From the NCBI GenBank assembly GCA_030762935.1, contig CM060884.1, forward strand, positions 74,908,696 to 74,972,695: DNA of 64,000 nucleotides. The letters run 5' to 3'. Below the pieces are notes generated by a model. That model was not told the origin of the DNA. It saw nothing but the letters and a program-made list of their open reading frames with translations, and made no database searches. Each line of letters starts with the position of its first letter. Position 1 is the stretch's first letter. Position numbers and translations under genes: made by a program. Source of the DNA: Hymenopus coronatus (Eukaryota; Arthropoda; Insecta; Mantodea; Hymenopodidae). Below are positions 1 to 10,196 of the stretch, piece after piece.

Positions 1-59
1 GCGGGTGTTAAAAACTACCCCCCCCCAAAAAAAAACCGTAGAATTCGTGCAGAGCAGAG

Positions 60-485
60 CTTCTTGGCTAGCAAACACTCGTAGCCAGTCTGGGAAAGCT
101 CCTCCTCACTCTTTTGATGCTGCCTCTATCAGAAGTCTCCATTCCCTGCCATGTCTTCCAGTTGTGTCCAAAGTGAAGTTTCAGATCTTTTTTTTTTTTT
201 CTGCGTCCTATGCTCCTTTGGCCGATTCTTGGATCACAGGCTTTCATCTTATGTGCCTACTCTCATGACGTGGCCCGCCCACTTCCATTTGATGCACTTC
301 GCTGTCCTTGATGCCAGTCATCTTATTCATTTCTTCGTTGCAAATTCTGTCTATAATATTTCTCATCAACTTCCTTTGGCATGTTCCCAACATTCTTCTT
401 TTTTGGTTTGTTAGGGTCCAGTTTTTGACTCCATATGTTAAGGGAGGAAGAAAGAAGCTGTCCAGTATATCATTTTTCATTTTTA
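60..485 (-). pseudogene. Relic of a non-LTR retrotransposon (LINE), C-terminal end of the reverse transcriptase ORF
   Basis: Read on the minus strand, 480-244 encodes a 78-residue open stretch with the block TYGVKNWTL followed by MLG and IIDRICNEEMNKMTGI. This arrangement is known from the extreme C-terminus of many insect LINE endonuclease/reverse transcriptase proteins. The family usually continues with a KWxWAGHVxR block. Here that block (KWKWAGHVMRV) lies in a different frame around 300-270, so a frameshift separates the two. Further on (193-145) a third piece reads KKRSETSLWTQLEDMA, resembling the family's terminal segment. The catalytic RT domain is absent, so this is a 5'-truncated, decayed copy. 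The clade is not assigned. The THR repeat starts immediately to the right. Confidence 0.72.
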
Positions 486-486
486 A

Positions 487-878
487 TGTACTATATTTTA
501 ATCAAAATCCTTAGAGCCATTTTTAGAAAGAAAACAAAAATTTCAAAACTGTAAAGGGTAACTTCTGGGGAAGGGGGGTTAGGATCCTTGAAAACCTTCG
601 CATCGCATTATGGGGGTATACTATACTTAAATACAAAGTTTAGTACTTATTTTGAAATATACTAAAAATTAATACTAAATTTGGTATTCAAAGGATTTTT
701 TTGATTTTGAGCCATTACAGGCACACACGGAGCTTTTTCTAAATATTATTTTCGGACTCAGAGGACCCCAAAACATACATACTTCTGTTGAAATTTCGAC
801 ATCAACTTTTGGGTGCAATGTAGTATTTTATCTAGCTACTACATTCATTATATGTGCATAGTGCTACAGAAAGTAAAA
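487..878 (+). repeat. THR repeat, right-hand half
   Basis: Truncated copy of the commonest interspersed repeat in the window. The strand given is that on which the hairpin end lies at the 3' side. It starts inside the body near the family's 'tttaatcaaaatcnttagagccattttt' region and ends at AGAAAGTAAAA, the usual right terminus. The left half is missing, next to the LINE relic. Confidence 0.7.
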
Positions 879-904
879 ATTAAAACATGTTTCATAGAGC
901 TTCT

Positions 905-1013
905 CCACCTAGTTTTTTACAAAATTTTATTCTTCTATCTGGGTCAGTTAGTTAGGTCGTGGACTAGTGATTTCTAGGTCGCGAGCTTAATCCCGGTTCC
1001 GACCGATGGTTTT
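905..1013 (+). repeat. Possible tRNA-derived SINE fragment
   Basis: Contains an A-box-like stretch (GGTCAGTTAGTTAGG) and, about 30 bp later, a B-box-like stretch (GGTCGCGAGCTTAATCCCGG) in tRNA-like spacing. No poly-A tail or target-site duplication was seen. Offered as a weak call from box spacing only. Confidence 0.35.
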
Positions 1014-1198
1014 TAAGCGTGCTAAATTGTTGCGTCTGTGAAATTTCAAAATCCACAGTATATAAAAGAATTTATGAGTCATTATACACAGCAACAATGA
1101 TGTTTGTCACGTGTCAATATTTTAGCTTAGATGGGTAATTAAATAATACATTTTGACTGACTAAAGCTATTGTTCTAAAAAAATAGTCATGTGCTGTA

Positions 1199-1983
1199 TT
1201 ACTCTCTCTACGGTGTGTATAGAAGATATTGCATTTCACCCAAAAATTCAAAACTGAGATTTCACCGGAAATAAAAGTTTTAGGATCCCCTGTATCCAAA
1301 AAAAAAGTATTTTCAGAATAAAGTCTATAAATAAAACAACTCAGAAATGAAAAGTCGGAAAATATCAAACTTGGTATTTAAGTTAAGTATCTTCCAGGGA
1401 TGTGAGATGAAATTTTTGAGAAGAAAATCCCCCACCCCAAACTACTCTTTACATGTAGATAATTTCGAAAAGTTTGATTTTTTTCAAAAATGGCTCTAAT
1501 GATTTTTAATAAAATTCCGTATATTAAAGATATTTAAATAGGAAATAAAATGTATATCTTGAGTTTTCTAGTCCTTAAAGACCTCTTTACTCTGAATGAA
1601 TTTTGTGTATCAGGTATACCGTAAGGAATGGTGTAAAACTTAGTAACCAAAAGAAGTAGATCACGTTAAAACACAAAATTTATGTAATATGTTTTTTCTT
1701 TGTAGAATTGTTCATTTCTGAGATATTTCTTGTTATCTGTTTCAGATTTAAAATACTTAAAACTTTTCTCACATGGAAAGTTGTAAACTCCTGGCCCTGC
1801 ATAGAAACGAATTTCAACCACATTAATATATTTAACTATTATTTTGGCCTGTGTATTCCCTTATTTTCTTTCTACTTACAAGGAAGAAAGGAATTGAGAC
1901 AATTTTTGCTAATGTTTATCTCGAATATTATAAAGTAGATCGAAGAATATGGTTCTTAACCATAATTTGTTAGAGGGATGATT
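1199..1983 (-). repeat. THR repeat, nearly full body
   Basis: Begins with the degenerate hairpin terminus (tactctctctacggtgtg) and runs through the whole family body. The order is: 'accgagatttcaccggaaa' block, C-rich 'cccccaccccaaac' block, 'ctctttactctgaatgaatt' block and the 'acttacaaggaag' block. It ends at the decayed left end. No reading frame is conserved among copies, so it is non-coding. Confidence 0.75.
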
Positions 1984-3647
1984 GTTTTTAAATATATTCA
2001 AGTTGTACAGTAATTAAGTTTACAAATAAAGGCGTTATATTAGCAGTAATTATTGAGGTGTTTTCTCTAGCTGTTCCACAAACACATCTTTCTTACAACA
2101 TATTCGTTTATTTACGTCATGCTAATCGAGATAATAGTTGAAGAATTGGTAGAGAAGTCTGTGTGAATGTTTTCCCTTTAGGATATACATACAGGACTTC
2201 ATAATTTAACGATAAATATCAAATGTGAAATGGCAATTCCATATACTTCATTATGTTTTAATGAGAGTACTCAGATTATTCCTCTGTTTCAGAAGGAAGG
2301 TTCTTCTTTCATTAAATTAAATGTAACGGAAAGGAGAACCACATCATGCTTTGAGAATTTGTCAGTTCACTCAATTACAAAGTTTTCAACCTCTAAGAAT
2401 GTAATTAGACTCCGGCTCTGAAAGACTCATTTCGGGTTTCTAATCACCATTAGGTTAAGAAAATCTGAATTTCTTAAGCGAAGTCCTCAGGGACTAATAC
2501 ACTGTAATTTATAGGAGCCTATCTCAGGACATTGGTGGGCCAACTTTATACAGAGTGGGCGAAAAGTCCCTACACAACTACTAGATATTAAAATTCAGTT
2601 ATTTATTATACAAGTGGATAAACAGAGAGTTTATCCACGAGTAGAACAATTTAAACCGTGATCCGAAGGGGAGCGTTTTAAGGGTATTAGGTAAGGCATA
2701 TAATGACAATGTTAAGCTTTCAAGGAACATTTTCTCAGAAACTATTTATTGTATCTACTTCAAATTTTTACAATACATTATATGGACTTTTGTACACACT
2801 TTAACATTGGGATTTTTTGGTATTTGAAGAGTAAATAATTTTTTTCCAGAATTCAAATACCATACCAAACACTTCAAAATTTCAAAACTATAGATAGTTT
2901 TAAAAAATGGCCCTGTTAAAATGTTTATCATTTACATAAACATAATGCCTGAAACTATGAGCTTTCTATGTCTAACAGTTTCTGAGAAAATGCTCCATAT
3001 GTATCAGAAAATGTAGTTTTGAGTTATCGAGCTTCAAAGTTAGAACTAATCTTTTCAATACCTTTCAGCACCATAGGAGGGATTGTCAGGGTTGTGAAGA
3101 GTAGCTTATAATATTTTAATATTGATTATTTTATTAGTACTATTTTTGTCAGCATATTTCAATAAATTGTTATATTCATTTCCATAGGTCTGCAGTTTCT
3201 ATTTGGAACTATTGCACTTCACAATTCACTATTATTTCTACCTATACTAGAATTTATTTCAACATCCACATATTATTTGCAGTGATATATTTTGGTTTTC
3301 CAGATTTCTTCCGCTTTCTTAAGACCTTATTACTGTGTCCTGACATAGTAAGCAATTTGAAATAACAGCCAAACCAACAGCAAAATATTCACAATCACAT
3401 CATTAACAAACTAAGATGTTTACACAAAACAAAATGGCTAGGTTAGGTTGCCATGAGAATTTTCTGAGTATAATGCTTAAATGTGTATCTTGATATCACT
3501 ATTCTAAGGATTTTTATAGAGGACTTACCAAGGGGCTGCATTTAGAGGGCGTGGTCGATCAATTTATTGAAAGTTGTTTTTGCTATGAACGGAATTAGTA
3601 TATTTAAAGTTCCTGTTTTTTAGGAAGGAAATGCTGTGGGAAATTTT
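1984..3647. other. AT-rich sequence without a recognisable gene
   Basis: The stretch holds a small left-end THR fragment near 2050-2150 and a nested inverted repeat (listed separately at 2724-2996). The short ORF at 2230-2421 is 63 residues with no recognisable domain and is probably chance. The motif 'gagtgggcgaaaagtccc' at about 2557 resembles DNA-transposon termini, but no partner end was found. Confidence 0.5.
2724..2996. repeat. Inverted repeat pair, MITE-like
   Basis: CATTTTCTCAGAAACT near the left edge faces AGTTTCTGAGAAAATG near the right edge, as 23-bp arms with about 3 mismatches separated by about 230 bp. Inside, GGTATTTGAA (2819) faces TTCAAATACC (2853). This is a fold-back structure typical of a non-autonomous DNA element. 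It carries no transposase and no clear target-site duplication was identified. Confidence 0.45.
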
Positions 3648-3870
3648 TGAAATGGACATACAAAGGAACTTCAGTCACATAGCAACCAGCTTTTGACTAT
3701 CACTTTAACCTATGCTACTCCCTTATTTCGTTTCTACTTACAGGAAGCAAGTAATAAGACTATTTTTTCTATTTTTTTCTCGATTAGCATGAAGTAAATA
3801 GAAGCAGGAGCTTTTTAACAATAATTTATTGCAGAGATGTAGTCATGTGAATGGAACACACCAGATTTTT
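3648..3870 (-). repeat. THR repeat, left-end part only
   Basis: Covers the family's 'aaaggaacttcagtcacatagcaacc' region through the left terminus (gagatgta, then tcatgtgaatggaacaca). The rest of the body is missing. Confidence 0.7.
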
Positions 3871-3959
3871 AATAATACCATAACCTGCAGAAATGGAAAA
3901 CAATGCACTACATGTGATGATTTGGCTGGAGTGACCGGTAAACATCTGCTTCGTCCGTA

Positions 3960-4410
3960 TTTTTACTTTCTCTACCCGTACTATGTACATAGTGTGTAGA
4001 GAAGGTACTGTAATGTAACCAAAAATTCAATACCGAGATTTCACCGGAAATATATGTTTTAGGGTCTCCCTGAATCCAAAAAAAAAAAACATTTTTGGAA
4101 AAAATGTGTGTGTGTGAACATAATTCAAAAACGAAAGGACGGTAAATAACCAAAGGTTGGTATTTTACCGACTTTTCGTTTTTGAGTTATGGTGTTCAGA
4201 GACACACGACACACTGACACACAGACTCACGCACATACAGAAAGAAACACACATAGGCACACACCCGGACCTTTTTCTAAAAATTATTTTTTTTTATTCA
4301 GGGGGATCCTAAAACATATATTTCCGGTGAAATCTCAGTATCGAACTTTTGGGTGGAGTACAATATCTTCTCTATAGACAATATACATAGTGCGTGTAGA
4401 GAAAGTAAAA
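3960..4410. repeat. Fold-back pair of THR right ends
   Basis: A minus-strand THR right end (3960-4157, starting TTTTACTTTCTCTACCCGTA) is joined tail to tail to a plus-strand right end (4158-4410, ending GTGTAGAGAAAGTAAAA). The result is a palindrome of about 450 bp centred near 4155. Each arm contains a CA/TG-rich stretch in the same relative place. Both bodies are absent. Confidence 0.7.
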
Positions 4411-6284
4411 AATTGGGCCTACAACTCATTCTCCGTTAATGGCGCACCATAGTCCAAGTTTTCCGTCATGAAGAGGTATTTCATGATCAATATTAGGTTT
4501 CTCAGAGCTTCAATAACTATTTTTTGTGCGTACACAAATATCCATGAAGGTTGAACCAAGTCTCGTTGGTCAATTTCGTCATTGAGAATCCACTCACAAA
4601 ATGTTAACACATAGGAATCAAATATATCCACGTGGAGCAGTTCGGCATTCATAAAAACCAATGTCGGAATGTAATGAACGGATTAGCCGTTAACTATTTG
4701 ACAGGGCAGGCGATTAGAGGGCGGCAGGCAGTTGATATCTTCGAGCATGGATTCAGGTTGAGAACAAAAATTTCCCGAGAGACAACTCGCCACAATTTCC
4801 TACCCTTCTCGATTGGATGCAATTTAATTTAGAAAGCCACCCTCGTGCTGGGGGATGAGAGGAGGGTTGTGGTGCAGTTTTGCCCGTGGCGTTCTTAACC
4901 ACCTCGTCAGTTGCCCTTAAGTAAACCACGCCGCGCACTTTCCCCCCGATACTTCAAACATTTCATCCTCCCCCCCGTGCTTCTTGACGCTTTGTTAACG
5001 CTTCTTTTTCTCGCTGCACATTCTCAAAGTAAAGGTGACGCAGAGTTTAAGATTGAAGCAATCTAGGCAACTAAAAACTATACCAAAGAAATGTATGTGA
5101 AAAAATTGCAGCATGACGTCATCGCTTCACGATATGCACGAAAACTGCCTAAAATAGCGTGTTTAACGACCGTAACATAGTCAAGGCTATAACTCGTCGT
5201 TGTTATGCATAAAATAGCTAGGAGTTGGTGTTTAAGAAAGTATAGTAAGCATATAAAGCTTAAATAAACATATAATATGGGAGGAGAAGCAGAACAAAAC
5301 AGATCACGATATACTGGATGCTGTAATTTGTTTAAGAATGTAACAAAGGAGAAGCATAAAACTTAGCGAATAACTAAGTTCATAATTATACGAAAATTAT
5401 TATGTAAAGTATTCAAAGCTATTAATTTTAAATACTAGGATCACATAAAAATGTATATTGTATACGTATTTCAGGAAAAGTTGGAACAAGGAAATCTGTC
5501 ATCCACATGGTGATGTGCAGATTACAATACTAAAAACAATCATCTCCAACTTTATATAGAAGTGAAAATTTTATGAAGTTCCGGTACACAGTCTCTGAAT
5601 AGTGAAGACGTAGCCACAGACGCTAAAAGTTTATCTCAGAAATCGAGATTAATCTCAGAGTAATTGTATATAAACTTATTTATTGTATTAACTACCATTA
5701 ATAATTTATGTAAGTACATACCATAAAACAGATACTGGACACACTTTCCTGTAAATGAAGTCGCGTGCCTTGGTACACCGTGTTGTGATAACAATTTCCA
5801 CGAATAAAAGCTTTAAATAACAAATTACTTTTACTTTCACTCTCAACTTTAAGATCCTGCTGTCCAAGCAAGGGGATTGAGATTCTTATACTCACCGACT
5901 AGCAATTACTTGATGTGTAATATAACCGGGCTATAAAATGAGATACAACTTCTCCGCAGAGAAGAAGCTTAAAACCGTCTCAACAATTGGTTCGGCGCTA
6001 AACAGAAGTTCCAGTTCCGCCAACTGTGGGCGTGACCAACGTCACAGATCCAGCGGCAAATTCAAACTTATAAAACGCGTCGCAGCATAATTACTACACC
6101 GAGGGTCCTGAGACGTACAGCAGCCCAGTCAACTCCGAGACAGGTGAAACAAAAGGTTCTGCGCCAAACGAACCAGAACACGATAACATTTTCACGATAT
6201 CAACAACCAAAACATTATGTAGACGCATTCTAGCGAAACAGTTTGCAAATATACACTCTCATATTTATGTAGTCGAAAATAGAA
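4411..6284. other. Mostly unique sequence, no recognised gene
   Basis: Several short ORFs (for example 4661-4419 minus, 80 aa; 5895-5698 minus, 65 aa) have no recognisable motif and may be chance. A G/C-rich patch at 4840-5000 includes homopolymer C runs. A weak tRNA-like A-box lies on the minus strand near 4905. No mobile-element ends were found. Confidence 0.45.
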
Positions 6285-7238
6285 ATGTCTACTTCCTGTA
6301 CATCGTACTTACGGAAAGAACGTAATGCATTCCACCCAAGAATTTCATAACGAGATTTCACCGAAAATACATACCTTTGAGGTACCCTAAATCTGATATG
6401 TTACACTCACATAACCTTTTCTAGCTGCTCCACAAACAAAAGATTATTCGTCTTTCTACACAATGCTAATCGAGATAAACATTAGCAGAATGTTCTTATT
6501 ACTTAGTTCCTTATAAGTAGAAGGGAACTAAAGGAATGTGCTATGCTAAAGTGACAGTCAAATGTTTTAAAAACTGTCGTAATGCGATTGTCATTCCAAA
6601 TCGCTTATTTGCACGTCCAGGAGTAGAACAAAAGAAAAACGGAAAGGTTAAGTACTTTACAATTGAAACCAATAACAAGCAATATCTCGGATACGGTTAC
6701 CTCCATAACAAAAACGTAAATAACATAAATTGTATGTTTTGAGGAGATCTATCTACACTTTTTGTGTTGTAAGTTCTCTCTCCGGTTTAGCAGTTAAGCA
6801 AAACTCATGCATAATAAAGAGGTCTTCATAGGCTATTCCTGGAAAATTTAAGATATACATTTATTTGGAATGTAAATATCTTTAATATACAGTATTGGAA
6901 TCAAAATCGTTAGAGCCATTTTAAGAAAATAAACATTTTCGAAAATACTTCCATGTTAAGGGTGGTTTTTTGTGGAGAAATTTTGTTGAAAATCTTCATG
7001 TAACATCCTTGAAAGATACTAACCCTAAACAACAATTTTGGCATTTAACGGTCTTTTCGTTTTTGAGTTATGCTGTCTACAGACACATGCACAGAGACTT
7101 TTTTTAAAAGAGCTTTTTTCGGAATCAGGAGACACCAAAACATATTTCCGTGAAATCTCGAGATCGAATTTTTGAGTGAAATACAATGCTGCTCTTTCCA
7201 CTTGGTGCATTGTAGATGCGGGCTAAAGAGAGTAAAAA
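6285..7238 (+). repeat. THR repeat with inverted ends on both sides (about 950 bp)
   Basis: The left 115 bp (6285-6398) is an inverted, decayed copy of the THR right end, including 'gcattccaccc' and 'gagatttcaccg'. The ordinary left body start follows directly (atgttacactcacat), and the copy ends at GAGAGTAAAA. The left body belongs to a second subfamily (tctagctgctccacaaacaaa). ORF 6536-6742 inside it is not conserved between copies. Confidence 0.62.
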
Positions 7239-7317
7239 TAAAACAGATGAATCTTCAAGAAAATGTGAGCATAGCTGCGGGTGGTGTGCAATAATATTTT
7301 GGATTAATGAAAAATCC

Positions 7318-8055
7318 GATGTGTTCCATTCACATGCCTTTCTCTGCATCTCTGCAACAAATTATTGCTAAAAAGCTTATGCTTCTTTTTACTTGATGCT
7401 ACTCGAGAAAAAATTATCAGAAACAGCTTTGTTACTTGCTTCCTTGTAAGTAGAAGCGAAATAAATAGTACTATAAGATAAGTGATAGTCAAAAGTTGGT
7501 TGCTAGGTGACTGAAATTCCTTTGTTTGTATGGACAGCAGTTGACAAATTCCTGTATTAGAAAAGTATAAGTTTTTCAAAGCTGAAAGTAAAAACAAGGA
7601 ATATCTAAGAACTATACATTACATAAATTGTGCCTTAACGTGATCTACATTTTGTGTATATCTTATGGTTTAGCCGTTAACCAAAATTCCGTAAAATTCA
7701 TCCAGATGTTATTCCCAAAATATTCAATATATACATTTTATTTGGGGTGCAAATATCTTTAACATACGATATTGTAATCAAAGTGTAGTTTGAGGTAGGG
7801 GGATTTTTCTCAAAATCTTCGTGTCGCATTCTTGGAAGATACCAAATTTGGTATTCAAAGGTCTTTCCGTTTTTGGGCTATGCTGTCTACAATCATATAG
7901 AGACAGGGACCTTTTTTGTAAAAGAGCTTTTTTCCGACTTAGCAGACATCAAAACATATATTTCTGGTGAAATCTAACGTCAAATTTTTGGGTGAAATAC
8001 AGTACTTCTCTTTACATTATGTACACTGCACATCCGGGCTAGAGAGAGTAAGAAA
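7318..8055 (+). repeat. THR repeat, full body
   Basis: Starts atgtgttccattcacatg and ends GAGAGAGTAAG. Its right terminus (cgggctagagagagtaa) and the following 47 bp resemble those of the preceding copy, indicating a local tandem duplication. The left half belongs to the other THR subfamily (tctgcatctctgcaacaaat). Confidence 0.75.
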
Positions 8056-8698
8056 GAAAACTGAATCTTCAAAAAAATGTGCACATAGCGGCGGGTGGTG
8101 TGCAGTAATGAAAAAGCGCCACCAGACCAAATCCTGTACAACTGTTGGCATGAGAACCATATACAGATGTTATGGTTTTTGCTGTCTCGCTTCCAAAAGT
8201 TCGCATAACTCCATAAACGGAATGCAAATGGAAGTCCGGCTCTCCAGCAACATAACTGTAATATTAATTTTCGCTCGATTTTCCTTCACGTTCGGATGCC
8301 TCTCGGGCAGTTTAGTATAACTGCAATGTTGGAACGCTGATCTGCAGTGCTATTCCAAACTTCCGACGAGCGTAAAACATTTTGGAAAATACACAGATGC
8401 ACCACGGAGGTAAACTTTTGCATTTAAATGATACATAATTCAACAAATTTGCTAAACTAAAACAAAATATGCATATATGTGCTCCATTCACATGGCCCTC
8501 TCTAGCTGTTCCTTATAAAACCTGTTCGTACAAACGATTACTCTTACTTTCTTTACACGTACTAGAAAAATAAATATAAAAGTAAAAGCTGTATACTATA
8601 CCCCGATATCTCATTACTTACACCGGGGCAAACATCTCAGACCTTATTTCATTTATTAACAAACTTTTTTTTTTGAAATTTTAAAAAAAAAATATACA
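8056..8698. other. Duplicated flank plus unique sequence
   Basis: 8063-8109 repeats 7249-7295. The rest is unique apart from a left-end THR fragment at about 8478-8600. ORF 7967-8320 (117 aa) starts inside the THR right end and shows no recognisable domain; it is probably chance. Confidence 0.45.
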
Positions 8699-9130
8699 AT
8701 TATTCTGGGTCAATTTTACGGAATTTTGCAGAAATGCTAAAGCGTAAATGATGGACAAAAACGTACCACACAAGAAATGTAGAGCACTTTAAAGCACACA
8801 ATTTATGTTATATACATTTTTTTCTGGAGTTGATGGTTTCTGAGATATTCCTTGCTTTTGGTTTTAGCTCTAAAAACATTTCTCATACAGGAATTTGTCA
8901 ACTCGTGTCCATAGAAACAAAGGGACTTCAGTCACATAGCAACCATCCTTTGACTATCACTTTAACCTATGGTACTCCCTTATTTGGCTTGTACTTACTA
9001 GGAAACAAGTAATAAGACTATTTCTATTAATTTTTTCGCGATTAGCATAAGGTAAACGGAAGCATAAGCTTTTTAACAATAGTTTGTTGCGGAGATGTAG
9101 AGAAGGTCATGTGAATAGAACACATCAGAT
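8699..9130 (-). repeat. THR repeat, left half
   Basis: Runs from the 'ttctgggtcaattttacgg' block to the left terminus (gagatgtagagaaggtcatg). The hairpin end is missing. Confidence 0.75.
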
Positions 9131-9369
9131 GTTTTAATAAGGTTGCTGGCATATCCTTTTATACCAAAGAATTTTACGACAGCCAAACAGTTAAAGGCCA
9201 ATGTTACATGAATTTGATTTTAATACATCGTTTCGACATTCCTACAAAGTTTTTATTTTCTTGGCAAATAAAGAGGGCCACGCACCCACCCGTTTATCCT
9301 ATCACCCATACTTCCATCCTAGGGCGATGAATGAATTCGATAAAATAATGCTCAGTTGAACTCTGAGCT

Positions 9370-9590
9370 CATTTAACTTAAAGCTCCTCGACATTCGTCT
9401 TCTCGGGAAAAGGGAAAATCCCGAAGGAACCTCATCAGGGTAATTAGCTTGGTTTCTTCACACAAGCCGTATGAAGGACAGGAGTTGGAAGCAAATAAGA
9501 TTGATAATCTCAATGCCATAGCCGGGATTTGAACCACGATCTCCGACTGTCTAAGCTGTTGGTCCACCACTGAGCTACCATGGTAACATA
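9370..9590 (-). mobile_element. tRNA-derived SINE, family S1, near full length
   Basis: On the minus strand the tRNA-like domain spans 9584-9515. Its A-box is TAGCTCAGTGG and its B-box is GTGGTTCAAATCCCGG. The acceptor halves ACCATGG and CTATGGC still pair at most positions. The S1-specific body follows (ttgagatta...ccaactcctgtcc) and then CGGCTTGTGTGAAGAAACC. SINEs of this type are transcribed by Pol III from the two internal boxes and moved by LINE machinery. No clear target duplication was seen, so the 3' limit is approximate. Confidence 0.75.
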
Positions 9591-9617
9591 CTAGCAAGAC
9601 ATTAAATTCCTTTTACT

Positions 9618-9690
9618 ATTGGATTTTTCAGTCTGACTATACTTATCCAATTCCCGTTCTACAATTCCTACGGCTAGTGTAAGAGATAAT
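9618..9690 (+). mobile_element. S1 SINE body fragment
   Basis: Matches the S1 3' body (tttttcagtctgact, tatccaattcc, then acggctagtg) without the tRNA-like part. It lies 30 bp from the head of the minus-strand S1 copy. Confidence 0.6.
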
Positions 9691-9794
9691 AATTGACCAT
9701 ACTACGAATCCTGGGACTAACAACTCTGTTAGTTGCCAATGGGGTTGTCATCTCAGAATAATTTGAGATCACCTTGTGGTTTACCGGGAAACAT

Positions 9795-9836
9795 GCGAGT
9801 CAGTTGAGGAATGCAATGCTGTGCCGGCGTGTTGCA
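9795..9836 (+). repeat. Single-copy relative of the satellite edge
   Basis: GAGTCAGTTGAGGAA followed by CAATGCTGTGCCGGCGTGTT matches, with about 6 differences over 39 bp, the sequence at 54463-54502 where the satellite ends. The first half equals the satellite unit (gagtcagttgag). The second half equals the non-satellite flank. It may preserve the arrangement before amplification. Confidence 0.6.
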
Positions 9837-10125
9837 GATTCTAGTTGAGTTTTAGATTCATTGGTCCACGACCGCGAATGTGTAAGCAGATAGAAGGAAT
9901 GGAAGGCTGTGCATTTCGCATTAGAAGGAACATTCGATTTTCAGAAACTCTATATTAACCCTTATTTAGATCCAGTTCATTTACACACCTATCCTAATCT
10001 AACTAGCCAACCTCGCCGGAATCTCGCAACCTGTCGTTCACCTATCACGCAACCATATTGTCTCCGTAACCAATAGGAAAGAGCCCTAGTCAAAAACTGA
10101 ACTAGAGTCTGTATACTCACATGTT
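9837..10125. other. Unique spacer, nothing recognised
   Basis: Moderate-complexity sequence between the satellite-edge relative and the 92-bp array. No ORF, tRNA box or THR block was found. Confidence 0.5.
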
Positions 10126-10196
10126 GTCATAGTAGCTCAGTGGTAGAGCAACCAGATACAGACCAGGAGATCCGTGGTTCATATCCCAGCTATGGC
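10126..10196 (+). mobile_element. tRNA-like head of an S1 SINE at the start of the 92-bp array
   Basis: A 71-nt tRNA-like sequence with a seven-pair acceptor stem (GTCATAG with CTATGGC, one G-U), a GCTC/GAGC D-stem, A-box TAGCTCAGTGG and B-box GTGGTTCATATCCC. The T-stem has mispairs and the anticodon stem is imperfect (ACCAG against CCAGG), so it is read as a SINE-derived pseudo-tRNA, not a working tRNA gene. It is the only unit of the array that retains the A-box. Confidence 0.65.

Noticed and set aside
2557..2575. gagtgggcgaaaagtccc as a transposon terminus
   Set aside because: No inverted partner or target duplication was found nearby. The similarity to known termini is from general memory only.
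4419..4661. 80-codon minus-strand ORF as a transposase or host exon
   Set aside because: No family motif could be recognised and no neighbouring fragments support it.
7967..8320. 117-codon ORF as a host gene
   Set aside because: It begins inside the right end of a THR repeat, has no recognisable domain and has no conserved frame in other copies.
10126..10196. Functional tRNA gene (fold with a seven-pair acceptor stem)
   Set aside because: The T-stem and anticodon stem contain mispairs and the sequence continues into the SINE body. Related copies are clearly S1 SINEs.
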